Shown piece after piece: positions 46,742 to 58,157 of a stretch of 64,000 nucleotides of DNA. Source of the stretch: Lavandula angustifolia (Eukaryota > Streptophyta > Magnoliopsida > Lamiales > Lamiaceae); contig CM054807.1 of the NCBI GenBank assembly GCA_028984105.1, positions 22,717,191 through 22,781,190 of the forward strand. The letters are read 5' to 3'. The notes under the pieces are model-generated. The model saw only the letters and a program-made list of their open reading frames with translations. It did no database searches and was not told the origin of the DNA. The position numbers and the translations under genes were made by a program. Each line of letters starts with the position of its first letter. Position 1 is the first letter of the stretch.

Positions 46742-48660
46742 TTACTGAGCGGAGTCAGTAGGACCCAATAAACCTAGTTCTGCTGAGAGTTCTCTGAATC
46801 TGGTCTCAGCTAGAGGTTTGGTCAGTATATCAACCCTTTGCTTGTCGGCATGGATCTTCTCCATTCTTATATCTTTCTGTTCGACATGATCTCTAATGAA
46901 GTGGTGTCTAATATCCATGTGCTTGTATCTAGTATCAAGAACTAGATTCCGAGTAATTGCAATAGCACTGGTATTATCACAGTAAATAGGCACTTCATCT
47001 TTATTGATATCATAATCTCTTAATTGTTGTCGAAGCCATAGGACTTGGGCACAACAACTTTCGGCAGTCATGTACTCATCTTCAGTAGTGGATGTTGCTA
47101 ATGAGTGTTGCTTCTTTGAGAATCACGATATAAGCTTACTGCCTAGGAATTGACATGTTCCTAAAGTTGACTTTCTATCGATTCTACAATCTGCATAATC
47201 AGCATCAAAGTATCCAGTTAGATTAAGATTATCAACAACAGGATACCATAACCCCATGTCAGGTGTTCCTTTCAGGTAGCAAAGAATTTTCTTTGCTGAG
47301 TTTAGATGACTTCGCTTGGGATTCGCTTGAAATCTTGCGCATACATCTACAACACAAGTTAAGTCAGGTCTGCTAGATAGTAATGAACCAATAATTGCTT
47401 AATAATCAGTAGAGTTTATGGATGCTCCCTCTTTGTCAAGATCAATTTTCAAATTCGTGTTCATTGGAATCTTGAATGTCTTGCTAGATTTGCTGCCAAA
47501 CTTCTTAAGGAGACTCGAGGGTATTTAGCCCGATTGATGAAAATTCTCCTTTTTTATTGTTTGACCTAAAGTTCGAGGAAATAGTTCATCTCTCCTATCA
47601 TAGACATCTCGAATTTTTCCTTCGTCATACTCTCTAATTGTTGACACATTGTCAAATTTCTGGTTCAGAAGATAATGTCGTCCACGTAAATCTGCAGTAG
47701 TACAATGTCATCTCCTAACTTGATACCGAATAGGGTGCAATCTAATGTCATCTTCTTCGCTGAGTCTAGATGACTTCGCTTGGAATTCGCTTGAAATCTC
47801 GCGCATACACCTACAACATAAGTTATGTCAGGTCTGCGAGCTGTTAAATATAGTTATGAACTAATAATAGCTCTATAATCAGTAGAGTTAATAGATACTC
47901 CCTCTTTATCAAGATAAATTTTTGGATTCGTGTTCATAGGAATCTTGACTGGTTTTCTAGAATCGCAACCAAATTTCTTGATGAAGTCTCGGGTATACTT
48001 TGCTTGGTTTATGAAATTCCCTTCTCATATTGCTTAACTTGAAGTCCAAGGAAATAATTCATCTCTCCAATCATAGATATCTCAAACTTCTCTTTCATCA
48101 TCTTCTCGAATTGTTGACACATGGTAACATTACTAGATTCGAAGATAATGTCGTTCACATAGATCTGCATCAGTAGGATATCACCTTCTGACTTGATATT
48201 GAATAGGGTGCGATCTACAGTTCCTTTATGAAAACCTTTCTAAAGGAGGAACTCTGAAAGGGTATTGTACCAAGCCCTAGGTGCTTTCTTGAGTCCAAAC
48301 TCATACAGAGTTTTCTTGAGTCTGTATACTTGATGTCCCTGTTGAATGTCTGGTTGTTGTTCTACGTACACTTCTTCCTTCAGTATACCATTTATGAATG
48401 CTGACTTTACATCCATTTGATATACTTTGAAGTGTTGATGCGTTGCATATGCTAGAAATAGACAAATGACTTCCAATCTGGCGACCTATGCGAATCTTTC
48501 ATCAAAGTCTATTCCTTCAGCTTGACAGTATCCTTTGGCTACTAGTCTAGTTTTGTTCTTGCTGATGATGTTGTTGATGCTTTGTGTTGGTCTTAACGCT
48601 TGCTTATGGATCTCCGATAATAAGATCTAAAGTATGAGCATCTAACCATGAATGACGTCT
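46742..48660 (-). pseudogene. Reverse transcriptase and RNase H of element C, with internal duplication
   Basis: In element order: ATHQHFKVYQMDVKSAFING and QVYRLKKTLYEFGLKKAPRAW (48240-48476), the catalytic region, RNase H with IYCDNTSAIAITRN, HFIRDHVEQKDIRM and the tail LGPTDSAQ, ending at 46742. A segment of about 470 bp that spans the catalytic loop to TRPD-like text is present twice (about 47755-48230 and 47288-47755). The first copy in reading order has YVND in place of YVDD (about 48148-48160); the second has YVDD (about 47672-47684). Many stops. Confidence 0.8.
47288..48230 (-). repeat. Tandem duplication inside pol of element C
   Basis: The text CGCTGAGT..TAGATGACTTCGCTTGG occurs at about 47296 and again at about 47758, and GAATAGGGTGC at about 47728 and 48204. 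Each unit is about 465-475 bp and the two differ at many positions, so the duplication is old or came from recombination between two different copies. Confidence 0.75.
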
Positions 48661-48680
48661 TCTTGTTACTTCTTCTGAAG

Positions 48681-49912
48681 TTATTTCTGGGACTGATTAT
48701 GTTCAGGAGAACCAGTCGGTTCATCTACATAGATTGTTGGACGGTTCTGAATTTCTTCATCATTTGAATCATCATCCCAACAATGTTGGATCCTCTCTAC
48801 ATCATCATTTATGTTTAGATATTGTAGTTTGCTGCTGACCTCTTCAATATCTTCCTTTGAGTCCTGTTGCCTGTCTATAGTAACAAACTCATTAAATACA
48901 ACATCCGGGCTTTCCTCCATGCAAAATGTCTGGTAGTTAAAGACCCTGAAGGCTTTGCTGACCCTGAATTATCCTAAGAAAACTCATTGGTCTGACTTGC
49001 TATCAAATACCTTTAACTGATCCTTTCCATTATTATAGATAAAGAAAGCACAACCAAAAATATGAAAATACGAAATAGAAGGCTATGTCAGTAGCTTTTG
49101 CCAAAAACTTTGATGGTAGTCCTGAGTCCGCGAGTAACGTTCTTGCTGCTTCTTTGAGTGAATAGTTCTTTCTTTTAGTAAGGTCGTTCTGCTGAGACGT
49201 GCGTCTTCGCGACGTCCCATGCTGAATTCCCTCAGCTTCATAGTACTCTTTCGTCATAGAGTTAAGAAATTTCTTGCCTCTATTTGAGCTATTATTTGTA
49301 TTTTGATTTCTTTTTGTACATTGAGTCTTTTCAAAAGTTTTGGCAATTCAGTCTTGACATTAGACCTATTTGCGATGAATATTACCTATGTATAGCTCGA
49401 ATAGTCATCCATAAACATGAGAGCATACATCTTGCCTCTAATTGTCACTAGAGAAACTGAACCAAGTAAATCCATGTGGAGCAGCTTGAAGATTTCATCT
49501 GTAGAAGGTGACGGAATAGGTGGATTGGTTAACTTTGTTTGCTTTCCCTTCAAGCATGCTTCACAGTTTTTGTGTCTCTTGAATACTTGATTGGGCAGTC
49601 CTGTGACTTTTGAGTCCCTTGCCAACTTGTTCATTGCTTTAAAATTCAGGTGACTGAGTCTTCTGTGCCACAACTATGTTGTTTTGTCATTTGACTTAGT
49701 TTGTGCAAGCAAGCAGGCTTCAGTTTCAGCGGTATTCCAATCTGTAACATAGATATTCTTTCTCTTCGATCCTGATAACACAGTTTTCCCTGTAGATTTA
49801 TCAAAAACATCATAGAAACCCGCGCCAAAAGTGATTTTGTTAAGGTTATCACAAAATTGACTAACTGAAAGGAGATTATGTTGAAGTCCTTCAACATATG
49901 TTTGTTGGAACT
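48681..49912 (-). pseudogene. Integrase and end of protease, element C
   Basis: Protease tail YVEGLQHNLLSVSQFCDN is at about 49850-49905. The pre-integrase zinc part MWHRRLSHLNFKAMNK with CEACLKGK is at 49530-49675. The integrase core first Asp is in LLHMDLLGSVSLV (about 49450-49490). The Glu region is degenerate (SQQNDLTKRKNYSLKE, about 49140-49200) and the C-terminal EESPDVVFNEF is at about 48890-48920. Stops separate these blocks. The upper end is cut by the solo LTR at 49913. Confidence 0.75.
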
Positions 49913-51257
49913 TTGTATACTGGAAGCAACTTTTTTGCTTGTATACAATGTGTTTTCCTTTCATTATTCATTCTCCTGTCTGAATTAATATATTTGCACA
50001 TGTTTGTCTTTTATCTTGTATAAAAGTTCGATTGTGTAGTGTGTTGGGCATCACAGAAGATTACACAATTGGTTGAACTGACAAGATATAAACAACTATT
50101 ACAGCTGAGACAACTTAATGATAAGTTGTCGGTTTAAGCTGCAGTTTAGATAAGAAGTGGCTTGTCTTGGTTGCTTGTCTATACTGGTACACTTAAAGTG
50201 GTGCATTGATGGATCATAGTGAGATGTGTTCTCTTGACTGACCTTAGTGGAGAACCCAGATCTCAGTGAGTTGGCTGATCTTAAGCTTGGTAAGACTTCA
50301 GCTGAGTGCATTTAGCTAGCTATCACTTTGACCTACTATGGTGAACGTCATCGCGATCGGATCTACGTATCTTGGGTGTTAGTAGTTATTTGTGGCTCAG
50401 GCTGGTTGTCTGTATCTTGCAACCGTATCCCTATTAAATAGATTGATAATATCCCTTGAGAAACTCGTAAGGATTAGCACACTAAACCCGACCGGTCGAT
50501 TAAGTTCAGGTGTGTTAATAAGGTCGAGTGGTACTACTCAGGAATATAACAAGATGTTAATTAATTTAAGATGTTTGTGGCTTTAATTAATTGACGAATA
50601 TTTTTATCTTAAATATGAGGATTGCTTAAGTCTAAAATACAAGTCCATGCTCAAGTTGGGATAAATGGGTAAGTCATCACGGATTCTCTAGTAGTAGAAT
50701 GATTCTGTGTTTATTAATTTATTTTGCTCTGGGCTAGGCATAGATAATTAATTAATTTGAGGCCAGATTTTATTTCTTTTATTGGATCCTTGATCTGGCC
50801 CAATTAGCTGCCCAGTATTTATTCTGCTTTCTTGGGGATTATTATTAATAGATTAATGCATTTATACATTATTTAATAATATAGAAATTATTTATCTGGA
50901 ATTAATTGGTCGGGCCAATTAATTGATAAATAAGTGGCTCAATTATTATTAATTATATTATGGGCTGATATTAATTTATTAGAAGCTCATTAGTAATATA
51001 ATTACTAATGGGCCACAATTATAATATAATGTTATATAAACATTTTATTATACGCACATTCAATTGATTATCATTATTCTTCATATTCATAGAAGAAGAA
51101 AAACGTGAGAATGTGTGTGAGTGCAGAAAATAATTATCTACAGATCTCTATCCATGCGGAGGTAGGAAAGGGCCGGGACATAGTCCAGAAGCTCCATACA
51201 CGAGCAAGAATCAGAGGTTGTCCAAGGACGCAGGTATATCATCCTCTCATTCCTTCA
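49913..51257 (+). repeat. Family-B solo LTR inside element C
   Basis: 1,345 bp, TGTTGGAACTTTGTATAC to CATTCCTTCA, an LTR of the type at 9891-11261 in the plus orientation. The flanks are ATGTT (49908-49912) and AAGTT (51258-51262), a 5-bp duplication with one mismatch. The protease reading of element C resumes on the other side (PRVT... then YVEGLQHN). No internal sequence, so a solo LTR. Confidence 0.85.
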
Positions 51258-52837
51258 AAGTTACTCTAGGAACTGTGGCAGTTCCAATTTTCAACGTTCC
51301 ATATCCGTTAGTGTATCCTTTGGAATTGTCACCAAACTCAATTCAGTATCTTTCTCAGAAATGTATTGGGTCTGAACTGAGATCTGAGCTTCTTGTTGCT
51401 GAGACTTGGTTATCACAAAATTAATCGCTTCCTTTTGTCTCAGAACAATTCTGTTTGACTCAGTAGAGACCTGACTTTTCAGGGAAAGTCTCTGATTTTC
51501 AGCTCTTAGGAGTTCCAGCTCCTGAAGTATCTTACCGAAGTGAGTGCTCATCTGAATATGTTTCTCTAGGAGATCTTCATAGGCTCGAACCACATCTAAG
51601 GGTATTCCTACAGCAGAGCACGTGTCGTGTGTGTGTGGTGATGAGGGGCTCAAATTTAAATTAGAGTTTACCCCAGCCTCTTCTCCAACCATGAGACACT
51701 GTTAACTTTCTTTAATTTTGATTGCCATAAATACGGCTTCATCTTCTGATCAGTCCATGAAGATATCTTCTTCACTTGAGCAATCAGATAGCTCTCCGGC
51801 TATATAGGCCTACCTTCTTTTAGTATATTTGTTTTGTCTGGCCTGTCGTGCAGCTCGTTCAGCAGCTGAGAGCTCTAGAAATCGTATTGATAGTGTCTAG
51901 TCTTTTTACAATTGTAACAGTTCTTGGCTTCTCCTCTAGGTGTGTCATTAGTTGCAGCGGACAATTATCTCTGTTTTCTTGCATTCAGATTGAGAGTTAG
52001 ACACTTTTTTTCTATATATATATAATTAAATTTCTTACCATGAGAGTTCTTAGCAACTCTCTTCGGCTGCTTGATTTTCTCCTTCTCCTTCTGGTACTTC
52101 ATAGCTGACTATTACTTTATAAGCGTGATCCATTGAAATATCAGCAGGGGTACTCAAGCTTGGTTGAGGGAGGCTGTACTCGAATTCGTCAGCTTTATGT
52201 TCTAAAAATATAAATACAAGAGTAACAATGTTAAGATCAGAATGTCTCAAATAAGTAGCAAAAGAATATCACTTAGGTTTAGTTAAAACTCTTAAGATCT
52301 TAGTGTTCATCTCTTTGTTGGTGAACATTTTTGCCAGTCTGTTGATGATGTTAATCTGATTTGTGACCCTGATGCTAAAATCATCTATTGATTCTGCAGG
52401 AAGCATGCAAAATGTCTCGAACATCTGTAGCTCCAGCTCCAGCTTGTTTTCTTTGATCAGTTGAGTCCTCTGAATAAGCACAGTTAGAGAATTCCAGAGT
52501 TTCTTCGTGGTCCTACAGTCGTGCACCTTTTCGAGGTATGAGTCACTGAGTGTCGTCCGTATGGCATTACGTGCGACTCGGTCAAGGTTGTGCGACTTTC
52601 TTTCCTCTAGCGTGAAAGCAATTTTGTCCTTTGGAATGTTCTCCCCTGTTTTGGCCCCTGCAGCCCCAACAGCTGCAAATTCAACACTGTCGATCATGGG
52701 AGCGATAGGTCCCTTTTCCAGGACTTCCGCATGCTGTCATGCAGCAACTTCAGATGTGTTTCCATTCTTACACGCCAAATTGCATAGTTCTTGACTGAGA
52801 ACATGGGCACCATCCTTATACCTGACATATCAGACAT
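51258..52837 (-). pseudogene. gag of element C, fused to a protease remnant
   Basis: The start is at 52837 (MSDMSGIRMVPMFSVKNYAI). The blocks IPKDKIAFTLEERKSHNLD and KLELELQMFETF (52269-52697) are intact in one frame; other parts are broken. A zinc-knuckle-like CNCKK text lies near 51905-51925. The coiled-coil part is at 51350-51690 (LRQKEAINFVITKSQQQEAQ). At about 51335 this text passes directly into the protease segment after the active site (DNSKGYT-like), so the basic gag tail and the catalytic DNGC of protease are deleted. Confidence 0.75.
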
Positions 52838-52953
52838 GGTGGAAGTACAATATAGGATGCGATGAAAGAAATGCGAATGCAATTTAAAAGTGTTTTTCAT
52901 GATCTATTCGAGTAGACCACTGTATCTCAGAAAACGGTGATCAGAAGAACATC

Positions 52954-52965
52954 GCTTTGATACCA
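52954..52965 (-). promoter_or_regulatory. Primer binding site of element C
   Basis: Minus strand TGGTATCAAAGC, two bases inside the LTR end. One mismatch to the initiator tRNA-Met site used by element A. Confidence 0.8.
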
Positions 52966-52967
52966 AT

Positions 52968-53225
52968 TATTGGTCTAGAGATGAGTCTTTAGGTGTGTCG
53001 GGTGGTGGTGGTGGTGAATACACATGAGTCCATGTCATTATTTTACTGAAAGTGCTTGTTGATTAACTCAGTTCACCAACTTAGCTTTCTGATTGCATGT
53101 GCAGAGTAGTTCTAGTTACTGAACACTATCTACTGACTTCAGTTAGTCTACAATAGACTCACTACAAGATATTTTTATTGTCTCTTTTTCAAAAATATTT
53201 TTACTGAAAACATGTCAGGCCAACT
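52968..53225 (-). repeat. Truncated 5' LTR of element C
   Basis: In element orientation it ends ATCTCTAGACCAATA against the PBS. About 258 bp of the 3' part of the LTR remain; at about 53225 it meets FAR1-like coding text. Confidence 0.7.
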
Positions 53226-53985
53226 CAACAAAAGGTGCACAAATTAAATTGTGCCTATTTGCTCTATATGTGGTGTCAAAGATGACGACGTTCTTCAAAT
53301 ATCATGCAGTCTTCTTTCATCACAAAGTCTTTCCAAAATACATTACATAATCTATTATCATCATCCAACCGTACACGGAAAAAGAATTATGGATCTTTAG
53401 CATTTTGTTGGTGGAGAATGTCGATCAATTTTTGTGTATCGCCACCTTCTATAGCTACTATTTTCAATTGATTCACAAAGTTTAAATGATCCTTGTATAT
53501 AAATGAGTCTACAATCCTTGTATTTTCAATTGATTCACAAAGTTTCAATTGTTCGCCACCTGCATCTTGGGCCATGTATATAAATGAGTCTACAATCTTT
53601 ATTCTAGATGAGATCATATCTTCTATAAGTGCAACTTTCTCACTTGTAATTGTTTGCTCTTAACAATGCATGTAGCTCAATTCCTTCCTACAGAGTGTGT
53701 GATTGTGTTTTGTGATATGTTTAATAAGTTCATACATGCCATCATCTGTCAACTTAATCTTCAACATAGTCTTACAATTATAAGGGTTATATATTTTCTA
53801 GTACTTATTTCTTTATCATCAAAAGAAATTATTGTAATACTTCGCATTCCTTGAGATGAGCAGACCAACATCTACCCAGCAATAATGGCAGCAACATTTG
53901 TTCTTGATTGTGATTTTCTTACACTAAATCCAACTTTAGCAGCATGGATACAATATATTTGATACATCTACTCAATGCTTTTTGC
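53226..53985 (-). pseudogene. FAR1-related / MULE transposase-like pseudogene fragment
   Basis: Minus-strand text gives, in order, MYQIYCIHAAKVGFSVRKSQ and LVCSSQGMRS (start of the FAR1 DNA-binding domain, about 53850-53970), LKLTDDGMYELIKHITKHNH (about 53720-53780), then KLIDILHQQNAKDP and LDDDNRLCNVFWKDF (53330-53440), and in another frame VVIFDTTYRANRHNLICAPF (about 53230-53300). These are signature blocks of FHY3/FAR1 proteins, transcription factors descended from Mutator-type transposases. At least one frameshift (near 53300), several stops and the cut by element C at 53225 make it a pseudogene. A short internal repeat (TTCAATTGATTCACAAAGTT at 53463 and 53526) is present. A true MULE cannot be ruled out. 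Confidence 0.75.
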
Positions 53986-55160
53986 CTTCAAACCAAGCAA
54001 AGAACCTAACCAATCTCTAACATTATCTGTGACACGAAGGATACAATAAGAGTGTCAATTGTAATAACAATACGTGTCAATCCTCAAACAATAGAGTGTC
54101 AGAAGTAAAACAATTACAATATTAAGAAACATAACAAATGTAATACTTTTATGTAATAACCCTTTCTTATTACCTTCTTCTCTATGAATATCATGACTAG
54201 GGCCATTTATAAGAACTGAAGCAAGTGTTCCATCATCAATGTTTGTTTGATTATCTTCAACTCTAGATCTGCTACATCTTGATAGATTGATACTCTACAA
54301 AGATTAACACCATGGTCACATAAACTAACATTCCTCAATATAAATACAGTTAATAATATTCTTTTTTTACATTATAAAGCATTTCTCACTATACATTCTT
54401 CATTCACAGCCTAAATCTGATCACTATTTTCATTGATGTTTGTTTCGATTCTAGATTCTGCAGGGAAGTTTCAATTGTAATGAGCAAAAGTATTCATTAT
54501 GTAAACGTGTCACTCATACTGAAGTAACGTGTCACTTATGATTATAGAAAGTGTCACTTTAATTCCATAATCATACTAACTTTACTCCACAGAACACGAG
54601 CAGTACAACAACCGGAAACATTAATTAAAGTAACGTGTGACTCATATTGAAGTAATGTGTCACTTATGATTACAGGGAGTGTCAGATTACAGGGAGTGTG
54701 ACTTTAATTCTATAATCATACTAAGCTTTACTCCACAGAACACGAGGAACACAATAGTCAGAAACATTAATTAAAGTTTCAATCGTATTAAACATAGGTC
54801 TCATTGTGTCAATTATAGTTAAACAATGTGTCTGTCGAATAAAAGAAAAACAAAATTTTGAAACTATATCTAAAATTAAGTTACGAAGTAGAAAATTCAA
54901 AACTATTTCAGAATTCTATTACCTTCCACACTGGGTAGAATTTCTGTTTCAAAATTCATTTTTGATTTACAACAAATTCGATTAAAATTTGTCAAATTTG
55001 ATGTAGGATTTTTGCCCACCACTATCTTTAACCTGGGACGCCGCCGTCTCAAACAATATCGACAGATTGGTGGTGAAAAACCAGAGGAAATTTGTTGTAT
55101 ATTGAGAGTTTTATTTTCTCCCCTGTGTCAATTGAAACTCAAGAAATTGAACGCCATGTC
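53986..55160. other. Region upstream of the FAR1-like pseudogene
   Basis: AT-rich, with many GTGTCA/GTGTCAC motifs and a partial tandem duplication. About 55010-55160 on the minus strand could be 5' coding text of the FAR1-like gene, but no clear domain is seen. Confidence 0.35.
54504..54772. repeat. Two-copy tandem repeat with GTGTCAC motifs
   Basis: Units of about 127 and 142 bp (54504-54628 and 54629-54770), each running from CGTGTSACTCATA to AAACATTAATTAAAGT and sharing TTTACTCCACAGAACACGAG. The second has an extra internal copy of GATTACAGGGAGTGT. Confidence 0.7.
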
Positions 55161-56428
55161 TGTTGGGTATGAGATTCCAAAACCCTAGCTGAATGATGAG
55201 TCTTATATAATGTAATAGCTTAGTTGAGTTCAACATGTTAGGAACTCAATAGGCTAACTGGAGTTCAGTAGCTGATAGGTTCAGTAGAACATTTGTTGTC
55301 AACCGGAAGAACTCAGCGCTATAGAACTCAGATGGGTATTTCAGAACCCACTGAATCTGCAAAGAAATTCGAGTCAAGTATTGAATATCTCAGAAGAATG
55401 TCAGTAGAAGACAATTCAGTGAAAGATCCGAGGAATCAGAGGAAGTCAACTCAGTGTTCACTTGGAGTTTGGACAAACTTCACCTATTCTCTAACCTCGA
55501 CCAATGAGGAGCAGCCAACACTGTAGTGCCATAAAGCTGATTCCTAGACTGAAAAAGAGGAAATTCTTACAATGACATTCAAATTGAAGTTGGTCATTTT
55601 TTGTGTTGTTTTCGACACGTGTCTAGACCTTCTTCTAGCGAATCTATTCATGAGTCGAGATTATAAATAGAGAAGAGTCTTCATGCAGAAAAGACACCGG
55701 GAACCAAGCATTCAAGCGCACAAACACTCTAGCGAACTTAAAGCATATCACAGCGAAGAACTCGTTCACATAGAGATCATCTTAGATCTTCACACTAGAG
55801 ATTAATTTGTTCCCATTCTCTATTCTAAGCAACTTCTTGTATTATCATAAGCTTAGAAAACTCGAAGGAGTTCAACTTTCTGAACTGTTCTTATTATAAG
55901 AACTTCTTCTTAGTTGGAGGAAATCAAACCCCGTGTTTTAAACTTGTAAAGTCACTAAGACTATAACTAGAGCATGTCCAGCGTACAGATCGACTGAGAC
56001 TTGCTCAGTATAAGCAATCAAGAACTTCTATTTTGTTCTGGAAAGTGAACGTAGAATCCAACGTATCCAAACTACTTTAAAAACTGCTTGTGTTGATTTA
56101 CTGTTACATTGATTAACTGTTCATATTACATAAAACTGAACTTTAAAATCACTCAGCATAAAACGTGTTTTCAAACTGAGACGAAAAATCTTTTTGGGCC
56201 TACACTTCTGCACCATATCTTATATTGAACTAATGTTCACTGACTGAAGTCAATAGAGGACTCAGTAGACAGATACTCTGCCCACACGATCTAGAAAGGT
56301 AATTTGGCCAACTGACTCGTTCAGTAGCACACTTCAGTAGTATATTAACTTTCGCGTTTGAGTTAAAATCTGCACTCAGGTGTATTTATCCCCCCCTCTA
56401 CACCTGAAGGCTCGTCTCTGGACCAACA
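55161..56428 (+). repeat. Family-C solo LTR
   Basis: 1,268 bp, TGTTGGGTATGAGATTCC to CTCTGGACCAACA. Flanks are ATGTC (55156-55160) and ATGCC (56429-56433), a 5-bp duplication with one transition. It is the only complete family-C LTR here and served to recognise the truncated ones. Confidence 0.88.
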
Positions 56429-57051
56429 ATGCCGCTATCGAACTCCGCCACAAGACGATAATATCGTCGCCCCTACTTCGCCGTTGATTGATGGTGCTAT
56501 GGAGATAGAAAGAATGGAATATGTCTTCTTTGATAAATGATGCACAACCAAACTAGCTGAGGATTTTTTCTAATTCATAAATGATCCGCGTTTTCCATAT
56601 TTTTTTAATAGCGGTCAAACGGGTCAGGCGGGTCCTTCAGGGTTAAAATCGGGTACGGTGCGAACCGGTTGCTTGTGCAACCCGTAGCACGGTAGTCTGC
56701 CCCTTTTCATAAATCATAGTTCTATACTTGGAAATTTGCTTCCTTTTTCAACTAAGAATTACATATTCAATTGATATCCCCTCATTAATTTCGCAGTAGT
56801 TGGCACCCTCAAGTTTTAGATATCACATTCCACACCTCAAACCATAAATCCTAGATAGAGAGAGAGAGACACAGAGACAGAGGGAGAGTTTTATATTTGA
56901 AATGACTAAAAGCCATGCATACCAATCACACCGCGTGACTAATTCTTGAACACAAGAAATTGGAAAATAACGAAGAGCGTGAAAGAAAGAAAAAAGAAAA
57001 AACCAAAACGAAAGACAAAAGACAAAAGGTGCATGCATCTAAATTTTTGAA
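56429..57051. other. Spacer upstream of the family-C solo LTR and downstream of the Gnk2 gene
   Basis: No gene recognised. 56429-56530 continues the text interrupted by the solo LTR. 56840-57051 should include the 3' UTR of the minus-strand Gnk2-type gene and an (GA)n-like stretch near 56856-56890. Confidence 0.4.
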
Positions 57052-57447
57052 TCAGAAAGAATAGTTCTCATATCTGATGGTACAGTCCACCATCTCCACC
57101 GTGCCGCCGATTTTGATAGCGCAGATGTCCTTCACGGATGCCCTCGCAGCGGTGAGGCAGTCTGCACAGTCGTTATACGACAGCACCGTACTGCAGGTGG
57201 CGTGGCCGTAGCAGACTGACGATGTGGACGGCGAATGCGTGTAGTAGTCGTAGCCTGCGTTGGGCGTGACGTTCATCAGATCCGCAAGAACGTATTCCAC
57301 GTTGTCGGCATAAGGGTCGTCTTGCGAATAGCCATTCCCATTGCAACGCCAGTTATTTATCGAGGTGTTTGGTGTGCATTCTGCAACCACAAACAGAGCC
57401 ATTAGGCAAACCATAGTCGTGATGTTGAGCTTCTGAACTGAGACCAT
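57052..57447 (-). CDS. Secreted Gnk2/DUF26 single-domain protein
   Basis: A 131-residue protein without introns. Residues 1-24 (KLNITTMVCLMALFVVAEC) form a signal peptide. The rest is one Gnk2 (stress-antifungal, DUF26) domain: CNGNG near residue 34, AGYDYYTHSPS, the diagnostic C-X8-C-X2-C as CSTVLSYNDCADC, then ICAIKIGG, MVDCTIRYENYSF at the end. Six or more cysteines are placed as in ginkbilobin-2, a mannose-binding antifungal protein of ginkgo. From memory, ginkbilobin-2 binds mannose with an Asn, an Arg and a Glu; here the Asn (CN) and Glu (RYE) are in place, but the Arg position (IGGTVEMVDC) seems replaced. It acts in the apoplast. It could also be a fragment of a cysteine-rich receptor kinase ectodomain, but the stop right after the domain and own TATA box speak for a stand-alone gene. 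Confidence 0.85.
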   Translation of the reverse strand: MVSVQKLNITTMVCLMALFVVAECTPNTSINNWRCNGNGYSQDDPYADNVEYVLADLMNVTPNAGYDYYTHSPSTSSVCYGHATCSTVLSYNDCADCLTAARASVKDICAIKIGGTVEMVDCTIRYENYSF

Positions 57448-57520
57448 CTCTCTCTCTCGGTATCTATCTCGCGCTAGATGGGTGAATTTAATATGGATAT
57501 ATGATTTGGTGAGAAGTGGA

Positions 57521-57534
57521 TGATATATATAGGA
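57521..57534 (-). promoter_or_regulatory. TATA box of the Gnk2-type gene
   Basis: Minus strand CCTATATATATCATCC about 75-85 bp before the ATG at 57447. A GA/CT-rich 5' leader (GAGAGAGAGATGG) precedes the start codon. Confidence 0.6.
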
Positions 57535-58087
57535 ATTCAGATCATTGGTGCCTGCTCCATTGTTGGTTGATTAGACTTTTTTTATTGTTGTCGTATAAGT
57601 TATATAAAATTCTTTATTATAATTTGGTTTTGTGTTGTGCATTTTGCGTCCGAAAGTTTGTGTTTTTTATGCTCCAAATAAGAGAAAGAAGTTGAACTTC
57701 CAATTGCAGTCTTGACGGCAGAACATGTTTCAATTACTCAACCCATCAATTCTTGTCTGAATTTACGATGAAAAAATTCTACTTAATTAGAATATGTTAA
57801 TTTGCTTTCGTGTTATCTCTTGTTTCATTGATCATTTCTCATAATAAAACATGCATTTCAAACTGTATACGTCATTGTTTTTAACAACCAAATATTATAT
57901 GATCCACTCTCTATAGTAAATTTGGTGAGAACCACACTTAAGGTGATAACTATCAATCCTATATAATCTTTATATGTTTTATGCATAATCTTTACATATT
58001 TTATGCAAAAAAACATAAGGATTATGCATAAAACATATAATGATTATATAGGGTTCTTAGTTCTCACGATAAATGTGGGTTATTACA

Positions 58088-58141
<54 letters not shown>

Positions 58142-58157
58142 GAACGACGTAGGGCTC
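57535..58157. repeat. Promoter-distal AT-rich region with an inverted repeat and TA microsatellite
   Basis: 57920-58080 contains an imperfect inverted repeat (GTGAGAACCACACTTAAGG against CTCACGATAAATGTGG; TTTTATGCATAATC against GATTATGCATAAAA), the look of a small miniature element or a non-autonomous Helitron common in plants. It is followed by a TA microsatellite at about 58089-58136. Confidence 0.5.

Larger units (their letters stand above)
42388..53225 (-). mobile_element. Minus-strand Sirevirus-type copia element (family C), degenerate
   Basis: Both LTRs are truncated (42388-43289 and 52968-53225). In element order: PBS, gag, a protease remnant, integrase, reverse transcriptase with an internal tandem duplication, RNase H, spacer, third ORF, LTR. 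A family-B solo LTR is inserted at 49913-51257. The catalytic protease part is deleted. Gene order and motifs match element A, but the LTR and sequence differ enough to make it a separate family. It lies in a FAR1/MULE-like pseudogene on its upper side and against a gypsy remnant on its lower side. Confidence 0.85.
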
